A stretch of DNA of 64,000 nucleotides. Origin: Stenotrophomonas maltophilia. GTDB taxonomy: Bacteria; Pseudomonadota; Gammaproteobacteria; Xanthomonadales; Xanthomonadaceae. The DNA lies in NCBI GenBank assembly GCA_009912235.1, contig WNDS01000002.1, positions 124,001 to 188,000 on the forward strand, written 5' to 3'. Positions 56,068 to 64,000 of this stretch are shown here, one piece after another. Both the position numbers and the translations under genes were made by a program. Under the pieces are notes generated by a model that was given only the letters and a program-made list of their open reading frames with translations, ran no database searches and was not told where the DNA came from. Every line of letters begins with the position of its first letter. The first letter of the stretch is position 1.

Positions 56068-58899
56068 GTGGACAATCTACTGAAGCAGTTTGCGCAGTCA
56101 TCGCAGCTCGCCGGCGGCAACGCCTCCTATGTCGAGGATCTGTACGAGCAGTACCTCGTTTCTCCGGACAGTGTCGATCCCAAATGGAAGGCCTACTTCG
56201 ACGGCTTCAAGGGCCCCGAAGCGGGTGACATTCCGCACTCGGCCGTGATCGCGCACATTGCCGATGCCGCCAGGGACGCACTCAAGGCCGGTACCGGCAA
56301 CGGCGCGGGCGATGAGCGTGAACGCAATGTCGGTCGCCTGATCACCGCCTACCGCTCGCGCGGCCACCTCGGTGCCCGCCTGGACCCGCTGGGCCTGACC
56401 CCGCCGGTCAACCCGCCGGACCTGGGCCTGCCCTTCCACAGCCTGTCCGAGGGCGACCTCAACGCCGAATTCAGCACCGGCGGTGTCGGTGGCCAGCCGC
56501 GCATGAAGCTGCGCGACCTGCTGGCACGCCTGAAGGCGACCTACACCGGCTCGATCGGCGCAGAGTTCATGCACATGCCCGAAGCCGAGCAGCGCCAGTG
56601 GATCTACAAGAAGCTGGAACTGGCCGGTGGCAACTACCAGCTGGACGCCGATACCCAGCGACGCACGCTGGAGCGCCTGATCGCCGCCGAAGGCCTCGAG
56701 CGCTACCTGCACACCAAGTACGTCGGCCAGAAGCGCTTCTCGCTGGAAGGCGGCGACTCGCTGATCCCGATGATGGACACCATCATCCGCGACGCCGGCA
56801 AGGATGGCGTCAAGGACGTGGTGATCGGCATGGCCCACCGCGGCCGCCTGAACGTGCTGGTCAACACCCTGGGCAAGAACCCGCGCAAGCTGTTTGACGA
56901 GTTCGAAGGCAAGTTCGAGCACGACGAGCACGCCTCGGCCGGCGACGTGAAGTACCACATGGGCTTCTCGGCCGACGTGGCCACCGACGGTGGCCCGGTG
57001 CACCTGGCGCTGGCCTTCAACCCCTCGCACCTGGAAATCGCCGACCCGGTGGTCGCCGGTTCGGTGCGTTCGCGCCAGGAACGCCGCAAGGACACCGAGC
57101 GCAAGCAGGTCATGCCGATCCTGATCCACGGCGACGCGGCCTTCTCCGGCCAGGGCGTGGTCATGGAACTGTTCCAGATGTCCCAGGCCCGCGGCTTCGC
57201 CGTCGGTGGCACGGTGCACATCGTGGTCAACAACCAGGTCGGCTTCACCACCTCCAACCCGCTGGATACGCGCTCCACGCGCTATGCCACCGACGTGGCC
57301 AAGATGATTGCCGCCCCGGTGCTGCACGTGAACGGCGACGACCCGGAAGCGGTGGTGTTCGCCGCGCAGCTGGCCTTCGAGTTCCGCCAGAAGTTCGCCA
57401 AGGACGTGGTCATCGACCTGATGTGTTACCGCCGCTGGGGCCATAACGAGGCCGACGAGCCGGCGATCACCCAGCCGCTGATGTACCAGATCATCCGCAA
57501 GCACCAGACCACCCGCGAGCTCTACGCCGAGCAGCTGGAAAAGGCCGGTGTCATCGCCGCCGGTGCCGGCAAGGCGATGGTCGATGCCTACCGCGAGAAG
57601 CTGGACGGCGGCGAAGTGACCACCGAACTGGCCAAGGTCGAGAAGACCCCGCCGACCAGCCCGCTGTTCGTGGACTGGCCGAAGCTGCTGGAAGGCAAGC
57701 TGTCCGATGAGATCTCCACCAAAGTGGAGATGGGCAAGCTGGTCGAGCTGGCCAAGCTGATCAACAACGTGCCGGAAGAAGTGCAGCTGCACTCGCGCGT
57801 TTCGAAGGTCTACGACGACCGCCGCAAGATGGCCGCCGGCGAGATTCCGGGCGACTGGGGCTTTGCCGAGAACCTGGCCTACGCCACGCTGCTGGACGAG
57901 GGAAACACCCTGCGTCTGGTTGGCCAGGACGTGGGCCGCGGCACCTTCACCCATCGCCACGCGATCCTGCACGACCAGGCCACCGACAACTACTACCTGC
58001 CGCTGCGCCAGCTGGTGGATTCGCCGGAGAAGGCCGCCGTCATCGATTCGCTGCTGAGCGAAGAAGCAGTGATGGCCTACGAGTACGGCTTCTCCACCAC
58101 CGACCCGAACACGCTGTGCATCTGGGAAGGCCAGTTCGGCGATTTCGCCAACGGCGCCCAGGTGGTCATCGACCAGTTCATCGCCGCCGGTGAAGCCAAG
58201 TGGGGCCGCATCACCAGCCTGACCCTGCTGCTGCCGCACGGTTACGAAGGGCAAGGCCCGGAACACAGCTCGGCGCGCCTGGAGCGCTTCCTGCAGCTGT
58301 GCGCGCTGGAGAACATGCTGGTCGTGGTTCCGTCCACCCCGGCACAGGCCTTCCACATGCTGCGCCGCCAGCAGCACCTGACCACCCGCAAGCCGCTGGT
58401 AGTGATGTCGCCCAAGTCGCTGCTGCGCCACAAGCTGGCCGTGTCGACCCTGGACGAGCTGGCCAACGGCGAGTTCCAGCACCTGATCGGCGACGCCAAC
58501 GCGGATGCCAAGAAGGTCAAGCGCGTGGTGCTGTGCTCGGGCAAGGTCTACTACGACCTGCTGGAAGACCAGACCAAGCGTGGCCAGGACGACGTGGCGA
58601 TCATCCGCGTGGAACAGCTGTACCCGTTCCCGCGTGCGCTGCTGGCCGCCGAACTGAAGAAGTACGGCAAGGCCACCGACGTGGTGTGGACGCAGGAAGA
58701 ACCGCAGAACCAGGGTGCGTGGTACCAGATCCGCCACCACCTGCAGTTCTGCCTGGCCGATGGCCAGAACCTGCACTACGCCGGTCGCGCGCGTTCGGCT
58801 TCGCCGGCTGCCGGCCACATGGCTGACCACGTCCGCGAACAGCAGCAGCTGGTCGCCGATGCACTGGTCAACCCGTTCAACGACACGTTCGCTGAATAA
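56068..58899 (+). CDS. sucA: 2-oxoglutarate dehydrogenase E1 component
   Basis: 943 residues from GTG 56068. It decarboxylates 2-oxoglutarate with thiamine diphosphate and passes the succinyl group to E2. The N-terminal E1o segment is present ([40 protein letters not shown]). The TPP fold has [18 protein letters not shown] and [20 protein letters not shown], then [20 protein letters not shown]; the transketolase domain has [19 protein letters not shown] at 55971-55976 in the 187-bp upstream gap is a likely -10 box. First gene of the sucA-sucB-lpd cluster; sucCD and sdh are not adjacent. Confidence 0.97.
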   Translation: MDNLLKQFAQSSQLAGGNASYVEDLYEQYLVSPDSVDPKWKAYFDGFKGPEAGDIPHSAVIAHIADAARDALKAGTGNGAGDERERNVGRLITAYRSRGHLGARLDPLGLTPPVNPPDLGLPFHSLSEGDLNAEFSTGGVGGQPRMKLRDLLARLKATYTGSIGAEFMHMPEAEQRQWIYKKLELAGGNYQLDADTQRRTLERLIAAEGLERYLHTKYVGQKRFSLEGGDSLIPMMDTIIRDAGKDGVKDVVIGMAHRGRLNVLVNTLGKNPRKLFDEFEGKFEHDEHASAGDVKYHMGFSADVATDGGPVHLALAFNPSHLEIADPVVAGSVRSRQERRKDTERKQVMPILIHGDAAFSGQGVVMELFQMSQARGFAVGGTVHIVVNNQVGFTTSNPLDTRSTRYATDVAKMIAAPVLHVNGDDPEAVVFAAQLAFEFRQKFAKDVVIDLMCYRRWGHNEADEPAITQPLMYQIIRKHQTTRELYAEQLEKAGVIAAGAGKAMVDAYREKLDGGEVTTELAKVEKTPPTSPLFVDWPKLLEGKLSDEISTKVEMGKLVELAKLINNVPEEVQLHSRVSKVYDDRRKMAAGEIPGDWGFAENLAYATLLDEGNTLRLVGQDVGRGTFTHRHAILHDQATDNYYLPLRQLVDSPEKAAVIDSLLSEEAVMAYEYGFSTTDPNTLCIWEGQFGDFANGAQVVIDQFIAAGEAKWGRITSLTLLLPHGYEGQGPEHSSARLERFLQLCALENMLVVVPSTPAQAFHMLRRQQHLTTRKPLVVMSPKSLLRHKLAVSTLDELANGEFQHLIGDANADAKKVKRVVLCSGKVYYDLLEDQTKRGQDDVAIIRVEQLYPFPRALLAAELKKYGKATDVVWTQEEPQNQGAWYQIRHHLQFCLADGQNLHYAGRARSASPAAGHMADHVREQQQLVADALVNPFNDTFAE

Positions 58900-58940
58900 T
58901 CCTCCCCCTATTTAAAAGACAAACCCAGGAAGCTCCCGCA

Positions 58941-60140
58941 ATGGCCACCGAAGTCAAAGCCCCGGTACTGCCCGAATCCGTCGCCGACGGCACCATCGCC
59001 ACCTGGCACAAGAAGGTGGGCGACGCCGTCAAGCGTGATGAAAACCTGCTTGACCTGGAAACCGACAAGGTCGTCCTGGAAGTGCCGTCGCCGGTCGATG
59101 GCGTGATCAAGGAAATCAAGTTCAAGGAAGGCGACACGGTCACCTCCAGCCAGGTCGTGGCGATCATCGAGGAAGGCGCGGTTGCCGCCGCCCCGGCACC
59201 GGCCGCTGAAGAGAAGAAGGCTGACGCTGCTCCGGCCGCCGCCGCTCCGGCCGCTGCTGCCGCACCGGCACCAGTCGCCAAGTCGGCTGCCGACAGCCTG
59301 CCGCCGGGCGCCCGCTTCACCGCCATCACCGAAGGCGTGAACCCGGCCGACGTGGACGGCACCGGCCGCCGCGGCGCTGTCACCAAGGAAGACATCGTCA
59401 ACTTCGCCCGCAACGGCGGCGCCGGCAAGGCCGGTGGCGCACGTCCGGAAGAACGCGTGCCGATGACCCGCATCCGCAAGCGCATTGCCGAGCGCCTGAT
59501 GGAGTCGAAGAACTCCACCGCCATGCTGACCACCTTCAACGAAGTCGACCTGTCCAAGGTGTCGGCCGCGCGCAAGGACCTGCAGGACGAGTTCGTCAAG
59601 GCACACGGCATCAAGCTGGGCTTCATGAGCTTCTTCGTGAAGGTCGCTGCCAACGCCCTGCAGCGCTTCCCGCTGGTCAACGCCTCGATCTACGGCGACG
59701 ACATCATCTACCACGGCTACTCGGACATCTCGATCGCCGTGTCCACCGAGAAGGGCCTGGTCACCCCGGTCCTGCGCAACGTCGAGCGCATGTCGTTCGC
59801 CGACATCGAAAAGACCATCGCCGACTACGCCAAGAAGGCGCGTGACGGCAAGCTGGGCCTGGACGAACTGCAGGGCGGCACCTTCACCGTGACCAACGGC
59901 GGCACCTTCGGTTCGCTGCTGTCCACCCCGATCATCAACCCGCCGCAGAGCGCCATCCTGGGCATGCACGCGATCAAGGAACGTCCGATCGCGCAGAACG
60001 GCCAGGTGGTGATCGCGCCGATGATGTACCTGGCCCTGTCCTACGACCACCGCATCATCGATGGCAAGGATTCGGTGCAGTTCCTGGTGGACATCAAGAA
60101 CCAGCTGGAAAACCCGGGCCGCATGCTGTTCGGCCTGTAA
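58941..60140 (+). CDS. sucB: 2-oxoglutarate dehydrogenase E2, dihydrolipoamide succinyltransferase
   Basis: 399 residues, 41 bp after sucA. It has a single lipoyl domain with lipoylation at K43 in [20 protein letters not shown] and an Ala/Pro linker at about 82-112. The E1/E3-binding domain follows ([20 protein letters not shown]). The catalytic core carries the signature [20 protein letters not shown] near the end. The core forms the complex scaffold. A strong hairpin lies after the stop, before lpd. Confidence 0.97.
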   Translation: MATEVKAPVLPESVADGTIATWHKKVGDAVKRDENLLDLETDKVVLEVPSPVDGVIKEIKFKEGDTVTSSQVVAIIEEGAVAAAPAPAAEEKKADAAPAAAAPAAAAAPAPVAKSAADSLPPGARFTAITEGVNPADVDGTGRRGAVTKEDIVNFARNGGAGKAGGARPEERVPMTRIRKRIAERLMESKNSTAMLTTFNEVDLSKVSAARKDLQDEFVKAHGIKLGFMSFFVKVAANALQRFPLVNASIYGDDIIYHGYSDISIAVSTEKGLVTPVLRNVERMSFADIEKTIADYAKKARDGKLGLDELQGGTFTVTNGGTFGSLLSTPIINPPQSAILGMHAIKERPIAQNGQVVIAPMMYLALSYDHRIIDGKDSVQFLVDIKNQLENPGRMLFGL

Positions 60141-60147
60141 GACCTGC

Positions 60148-60175
60148 AACCCCTCCGCGCCCGCGCGGAGGGGTT
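60148..60175 (+). terminator. Hairpin between sucB and lpdA (possible attenuator)
   Basis: A 13-bp perfect stem, AACCCCTCCGCGC with GCGCGGAGGGGTT, only 8 bp after the sucB stop. It is followed by TTTGCGG. It could end the sucAB message or lower lpd expression relative to sucAB. Confidence 0.7.
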
Positions 60176-60268
60176 TGCGGTTCAAGGCCTGCGGCCACCC
60201 CGTATTTTTCCCCGGCGCATGCGCCACCGGCTTCATCGAAGCTCGGGAATGCAACAAGGACTCATCAA

Positions 60269-61705
60269 ATGGCTGAACAATTCGACGTCGTCGTCATCGG
60301 TGCCGGCCCGGCCGGTTACCACGCTGCCATCCGCGCTGCCCAGCTGGGCCTGAAGACCGCCTGCATCGACGCAGCGCTGGGCAAGGACGGCAAGCCGGCC
60401 CTGGGTGGCACCTGCCTGCGCGTGGGCTGCGTCCCGTCCAAGGCGCTGCTGGATTCGTCGCGCCAGTTCTGGAACATGGGCCACATCTTTGGCGACCACG
60501 GCATCAGCTTCAAGGACGCCAAGATGGACGTCGAAGCGATGGTTGGCCGCAAGGACAAGATCGTCAAGCAGTTCACCGGCGGCATCGCCATGCTGTTCAA
60601 GGCAAACAAGGTCGCCACCTACTACGGTTTCGGCGAACTGCAGCCGGGCAACGTGGTCAAGGTGAAGCAGCATGACGGCTCGGAAGTGGAGCTGAAGGGC
60701 ACCAACGTCATCATCGCGGCCGGTTCGGATTCGATCGAACTGCCGTTCGCCAAGTTCGACGGCGAGACCATCGTCGACAACGTCGGCGGCCTGGACTTCA
60801 CCGAAGTGCCGGCACGCCTGGCTGTCATCGGCGCCGGTGTGATCGGCCTGGAACTGGGCAGCGTGTGGAAGCGCCTGGGTTCGGACGTGACCATCCTCGA
60901 AGCGCTGCCGGACTTCCTGGCCGCTGCCGATGCCGAAGTGGCCAAGGTCGCCGCCAAGGAATTCAAGAAGCAGGGTCTGGAGATCCGCCTGGGTGCCAAG
61001 GTGTCCAAGGCTGAAGTGACCGGCAAGGGCAAGAAGAAGGAAGTCGCCCTGACCTACACCGACAGCGAAGGCGAGAAGTCGCTGACCGTGGACAAGCTGC
61101 TGGTGGCCGTGGGCCGCCGCGCCGCGACCAAGGGCCTGCTGGCCGAAGGCACCGGCGTGAAGGTCAACGAGCGTGGCCAGATCGAAGTGGACGCACACTG
61201 CCACACCGGCGTGGCCGGCGTCTGGGCGATCGGTGACTGCGTGCGTGGCCCGATGCTGGCGCACAAGGGCTTCGAGGAAGGCATCGCCGTGGCCGAGCTG
61301 ATCGCGGGCCTGCCGGGCCACGTCAACTTCGACACCATTCCGTGGGTGATCTACACCGAACCGGAGCTGGCCTGGGTCGGCAAGACCGAGCAGCAGCTGA
61401 AGGCCGAAGGCATTCCGTACAAGGCCGGCAGCTTCCCGTTCGCCGCCAACGGCCGTGCCGTGGCGATGGTGGAACCGGCGGGCTTCGTGAAGGTGCTGGC
61501 GCACGCCGAAACCGACCGCATCCTGGGCATGCACCTGGTCGGCGCCAACGTGTCCGAACTGGTGCACGAAGGTGTGCTGGCCATGGAGTTCAACGGCTCG
61601 GCCGACGACCTGGCGCGCATCTGCCACGCCCACCCGTCGCTGTCGGAAGTCGTGCATGACGCCGCGATGGCGGTCAGCAAGCGCGCGATCCACAAGGCCA
61701 ATTGA
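60269..61705 (+). CDS. lpdA: Dihydrolipoamide dehydrogenase (E3)
   Basis: 478 residues. It reoxidises the lipoyl group of E2 and reduces NAD. FAD fold: FDVVVIGAGPAGYHAAIRAA. The redox disulfide is C49/C54 in GGTCLRVGCVPSKALLDSSR. The NAD fold is LAVIGAGVIGLELGSVW, and the C-terminal catalytic His-Glu lie in ICHAHPSLSEVVHDAAMAVS. The 128-bp gap from sucB contains the hairpin and possibly a second promoter. E3 can also serve pyruvate dehydrogenase and the glycine system. Confidence 0.97.
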   Translation: MAEQFDVVVIGAGPAGYHAAIRAAQLGLKTACIDAALGKDGKPALGGTCLRVGCVPSKALLDSSRQFWNMGHIFGDHGISFKDAKMDVEAMVGRKDKIVKQFTGGIAMLFKANKVATYYGFGELQPGNVVKVKQHDGSEVELKGTNVIIAAGSDSIELPFAKFDGETIVDNVGGLDFTEVPARLAVIGAGVIGLELGSVWKRLGSDVTILEALPDFLAAADAEVAKVAAKEFKKQGLEIRLGAKVSKAEVTGKGKKKEVALTYTDSEGEKSLTVDKLLVAVGRRAATKGLLAEGTGVKVNERGQIEVDAHCHTGVAGVWAIGDCVRGPMLAHKGFEEGIAVAELIAGLPGHVNFDTIPWVIYTEPELAWVGKTEQQLKAEGIPYKAGSFPFAANGRAVAMVEPAGFVKVLAHAETDRILGMHLVGANVSELVHEGVLAMEFNGSADDLARICHAHPSLSEVVHDAAMAVSKRAIHKAN

Positions 61706-61752
61706 TCTGCATCCAGGTGGGTGCCGACCGTTGGTCGGCACACCTCTGCAAC

Positions 61753-61779
61753 AAAAAACCCCGCCTCGGCGGGTTTTTT
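61753..61779. terminator. Terminator after lpdA
   Basis: AAAAAACC-CCGCC paired with GGCGGG-TTTTTT around TC. There is an A6 run on one side and a T6 run on the other, so it serves both lpdA and the convergent DUF1963 gene. Confidence 0.92.
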
Positions 61780-61794
61780 ATTGGCGTTGACAGG

Positions 61795-62686
61795 TCAACT
61801 GCACTGCAGCGCCATCCACGTCTGCGACAGATCGCGCGCCGCCAGATCCTGGCGACGGGCCCAGAAGTACAGCATTCCCGAGTCCCCCCACATCGCGTCA
61901 TCACCGTCAGAGTCAAGCTGCAGCAACAGCTGCCATTGGTCCTGGTCCCGCTCGAGCAGGTACCTGCGTGGGTCACTGTAGGCACTGCCGTCACCGCACG
62001 ACAGGCCGTGGGTCACCAGCTGAGCTTCCAGCTGCATGTCGTTCTGGATGACATGTGCATGCCCACCCAGCACATGCAGCGGCCTGCCACTGCCCGCATG
62101 ATGGGTCGCGACGGCATCGACCAGTTCAAGATACGCGTCTTCCTGCTGCTCTTCCCAGGCCAAGCCCTGTTCTTTCATCCGCTCGCCAATGCGCATGCCT
62201 TCGGCGGTGAACAACTGCGGCAGGCGCAGCCCGTGATGGAACGTCAGCGCCGACCGGACCAGCGCGAATGCTTCATCGGCCGCTGGCAAGCGCTGCACCA
62301 CATCTTCGGCATTGAACAGGAAGACACGGTGGCCGGTGCGATGCGCCGGTTCGTAGCCCCAGGGCTGCTCGTCCGCATCGTAGAAGAAGGACAGTACGCC
62401 CTTGGGGGGGTAAATCCAGACCCTCCGGCAGGTCGGGAAGATCAGCCAGGTTGATCTGCAGCAGGAAATCCAGCGCACGCCCCTGGTGAACCGGCCAGTT
62501 GAAGCCCTCGGGGACATCGGGGCCACCCCCTTTCCGCGATGCCCCCAGTGCCGATGCGTCGGTTCCCAAGGCCCTCAACGCCAGGCACGGGCGCAGCAGG
62601 CCGGACAACACGTCGGCACCGGCCCACAGCCCATGCTGCAAACACAGTTCAGCGAACCAGGGTGCTGCCTTGCCCATATCCAACAT
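61795..62686 (-). pseudogene. DUF1963 (YwqG) family protein, frameshifted in a G7 run
   Basis: From ATG 62686 the frame reads MLDMGKAAPWFAELC, then VPEGFNWPVHQGRALDFLLQ and INLADLPDLPEGLDLPP. At a run of seven bases (62404-62410; C7 on the coding strand) it goes out of frame. With six, it continues KGVLSFFYDADEQPWGYEP, HVLGGHAHVIQNDMQLEAQL and WQLLLQLDSDGDDAMWGDSG, then MLYFWARRQDLAARDLS. This is a full DUF1963 protein of 296 residues. It is a canonical YwqG-like member and a distant relative of the two shorter genes at 0.6-1.9 kb. The shift may be phase variation or a homopolymer error. Confidence 0.8.
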
Positions 62687-62733
62687 CCTTGTCCTCCAGA
62701 GACCCCGAGTCTAGGCCCAGGTTCCTGCAGGCA

Positions 62734-63042
62734 TCAACGCTGCGCCGCTGCCTCTACGGCCGGCGTGCCTGGTGCATCGGGCTTTGGCGCACCCTCACAC
62801 TGGTCATGACGGACCACGATGCCGCTGATCGTCCACTGCCTGACCACCCGGCAACGTTCTTTGGCCTCTGCGGCCCCGGCGTCTGAAGACGTGGTCTGCG
62901 AAGGTCTCGCCGTCTTGGCTGTGGCTGCACCCGCTTCGTCGGCTGCAGCCACCTGCTGGCGCTCCAGGTAGGCGGCCGGAGGCGGCCCGGCAAACGCCGG
63001 TGCCGCCATCAGGGCCAGGAGCGCCAGTGCCGGCCGCCTCAT
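62734..63042 (-). CDS. Small exported protein, function unknown
   Basis: 102 residues from ATG 63042, with signal peptide MRRPALALLALMAAPAFA. The mature part is Ala-rich and ends with ERCRVVRQWTISGIVVRHDQ, in which two cysteines could pair. No known family. Its start overlaps the stop of the upstream 70-residue membrane gene by 4 bp (ATGA), so the two form one unit. Confidence 0.65.
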   Translation of the reverse strand: MRRPALALLALMAAPAFAGPPPAAYLERQQVAAADEAGAATAKTARPSQTTSSDAGAAEAKERCRVVRQWTISGIVVRHDQCEGAPKPDAPGTPAVEAAAQR

Positions 63043-63251
63043 GCGGTGGCCGGGCCGCCGCCCAGCAGGCGCGCAGGAAGCATCAGCAGCGCGCGCAGGA
63101 AGGCGAACAGCGCCGAGAAGGTGATGCCGATCAGGCGGAACGGCAGGCTGAGCAGCCACACCAACGGCCAGGCGATCAGCGCCAGCACGGCCAGCGGCCA
63201 GCACAGCACGAACAGCAGACACCACACGCCCAGCGCGAACAGAGTCTTCAT
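63039..63251 (-). CDS. Small membrane protein, function unknown
   Basis: 70 residues, almost wholly hydrophobic. Two membrane segments, about 3-35 (LFALGVWCLLFVLCWPLAVL and onward) and 40-62 (LIGITFSALFAFLRALLML), are joined by a short basic turn. GAGACCG just upstream can act as ribosome-binding site. It is coupled to the 102-residue exported protein gene. No family recognised. Confidence 0.65.
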   Translation of the reverse strand: MKTLFALGVWCLLFVLCWPLAVLALIAWPLVWLLSLPFRLIGITFSALFAFLRALLMLPARLLGGGPATA

Positions 63252-63387
63252 GACGGTCTCCTTGCGGCGGCACCCTGCCGCCTGCGATCACCTTGGCGCC
63301 CTGCCCCGGCCGGCCGCAACCGGTTTGTGACGAAACCGGGCTGAGGGGCGATGGAAGCGGCGGTGGTCGTAGCGGGGATCGTGAGGT

Positions 63388-63410
63388 TGCCGGCCAGCGG
63401 CCGGCACTAC
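63388..63410. repeat. SMAG palindrome, TGCCGGCC type
   Basis: TGCCGGCCAGCGGCCGGCA followed by CTAC: an exact palindromic SMAG variant, placed 9 bp after the end of the phosphatase gene. Confidence 0.8.
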
Positions 63411-63419
63411 CGAACGGAT

Positions 63420-64000
63420 TCACACCGGGACTGCGCCCGGGCGGCCGTGGCTCACCTGGAAGCGCGCCGCGGTGCGCACGTCGGCATCCCGCCGCAGCTC
63501 GCTGTCGGCGAAGCGCAGTTCGGCATCCACGGTCTGCCGGTTCAACTGCAGTTTCCACCAGCCGCGGCGGTCGCCGTCGAAGTAGCGGATATGCGGGTTC
63601 TGCGGAATCGACGGGCCGTAATACGGGCCGTACGGGGTATCGTCGCCGCCGCTGCTGATGGCCGGGGCGATGAATTCGGTGGCGATCACCGGCGCATGCG
63701 GTGCATCGAAATCCAGCTTCTGGTCGTTGACGAAGCTGGAATGCCAGTCGCCGCCGAGCACGATGGCGTTGCCCTGCCCGCCGGCCTGCAGCGCCTGCAG
63801 CAGGCGCGTGCGGGCCGCAGGATAGCCATCCCAGGCATCGTTCCAGTAGCGTTCGCGCGGCGTGCCCGCATCCAGCCGCAGCTGCGCCATCAGCAGCTGC
63901 TGCACCACCACGTTCCAGCGCGTGCCCTGCGCGGCGGCCATCGACTGCGCGAACCAGGCCTCCTGCCCGGCACCCAGCATGCTCATGCGCGGGTCCAGCG
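63420..64000 (-). CDS. PhoD-type alkaline phosphatase/phosphodiesterase, C-terminal part (runs off the window)
   Basis: The last 193 residues of a PhoD-like enzyme, open at the window edge. It includes LDPRMSMLGAGQEAWFAQSM, typical after the metal-binding core, then the conserved VLGGDWHSSFVNDQKLDFDA with a metal-ligand His, ATEFIAPAISSGGDD and HIRYFDGDRRGWWKLQLNR near the end. PhoD enzymes are exported by Tat and cleave phosphate mono- and diesters with Fe/Ca. The Tat signal and first metal ligands lie outside the window. Confidence 0.9.
   Translation of the reverse strand, partial: LDPRMSMLGAGQEAWFAQSMAAAQGTRWNVVVQQLLMAQLRLDAGTPRERYWNDAWDGYPAARTRLLQALQAGGQGNAIVLGGDWHSSFVNDQKLDFDAPHAPVIATEFIAPAISSGGDDTPYGPYYGPSIPQNPHIRYFDGDRRGWWKLQLNRQTVDAELRFADSELRRDADVRTAARFQVSHGRPGAVPV

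Noticed and set aside
56098..58830. A 910-codon open frame antisense to sucA
   Set aside because: Same reason: the sucA frame is complete with all TPP motifs, while the opposite frame shows no domain.

Overview
The window is a high-GC chromosomal segment from a member of the Stenotrophomonas maltophilia complex (Xanthomonadaceae). The best evidence is in the gaps between genes. They carry about a dozen copies of the GTAG-headed short palindrome known from S. maltophilia as SMAG (cores such as GCCGGGCATGGCCCGGC, and a variant with GATCCACGCCATGCGTGGAT). Gene content agrees: a kynurenine branch, a two-gene MetH, a giant NAD-glutamate dehydrogenase, and RND efflux without its own outer-membrane channel.

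Layout. 1-2.4 kb: start of smc, then a visibly less GC-rich accessory patch with two tandem DUF1963-like paralogues and one decayed small gene. 2.4-4.2 kb: ribosomal proteins rpsF-rpsR-rplI and an A-type Fe-S carrier. 4.3-14.9 kb: asnS, small proteins, a PaiB-like protein, a beta-carbonic anhydrase, then the kynurenine genes (3-hydroxyanthranilate dioxygenase, kynU, kmo) running with overlapping stops and starts into sbcB, a DUF2461 gene and an aldo/keto reductase. 15-22 kb (minus strand): the 1658-residue NAD-glutamate dehydrogenase, NAD kinase and a cN-I type 5'-nucleotidase. 22.3-27.4 kb: a TetR-MFP-RND efflux operon. 27.4-31 kb: LysR, divergent monooxygenase and DoxX genes, and an acyl-CoA dehydrogenase. 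31.1-35.9 kb: an ArsR-methyltransferase fusion upstream of a split metH. 36-44.7 kb: MFS transporter, secreted amidohydrolase, OafA-type acyltransferase, DUF2058 gene, slyX, ugd, FKBP isomerase and exported glutathione peroxidase. 45-49.7 kb: a YtrA-type GntR/ABC transporter operon ending in a GSGD-repeat exported protein and two lipoproteins. 49.8-52.8 kb: fumC and purB, divergent. 52.8-53.6 kb: a repeat-packed gap. 53.6-61.7 kb: roxA, a GNAT protein and the 2-oxoglutarate dehydrogenase complex sucA-sucB-lpdA. 61.8-64 kb: a frameshifted third DUF1963 gene, small exported or membrane proteins, and the 3' end of a PhoD-type phosphatase.

How the genes connect. Several modules bear on NAD(P) and TCA metabolism: kynurenine to NAD precursors, NAD kinase, NAD-GDH feeding 2-oxoglutarate, the OGDH complex, and fumarase beside fumarate-releasing PurB. 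The ArsR-methyltransferase gene sits on a concentric palindrome next to metH, which suggests feedback control of the SAM/methionine cycle.

Two features stand out. First, genes with frameshifts or in-frame stops are unusually dense between about 28.5 and 41.5 kb (monooxygenase, ArsR-methyltransferase, metH, acyltransferase, DUF2058), with isolated cases at 14.7 and 62.4 kb. Many lie in G/C runs, so sequencing error, phase variation and true decay must be told apart. Second, the purB-roxA gap holds two roughly 100-bp composite palindromes in opposite orientation around a perfect hairpin and a SMAG dimer. I saw no tRNA, rRNA, CRISPR array, prophage or insertion sequence.
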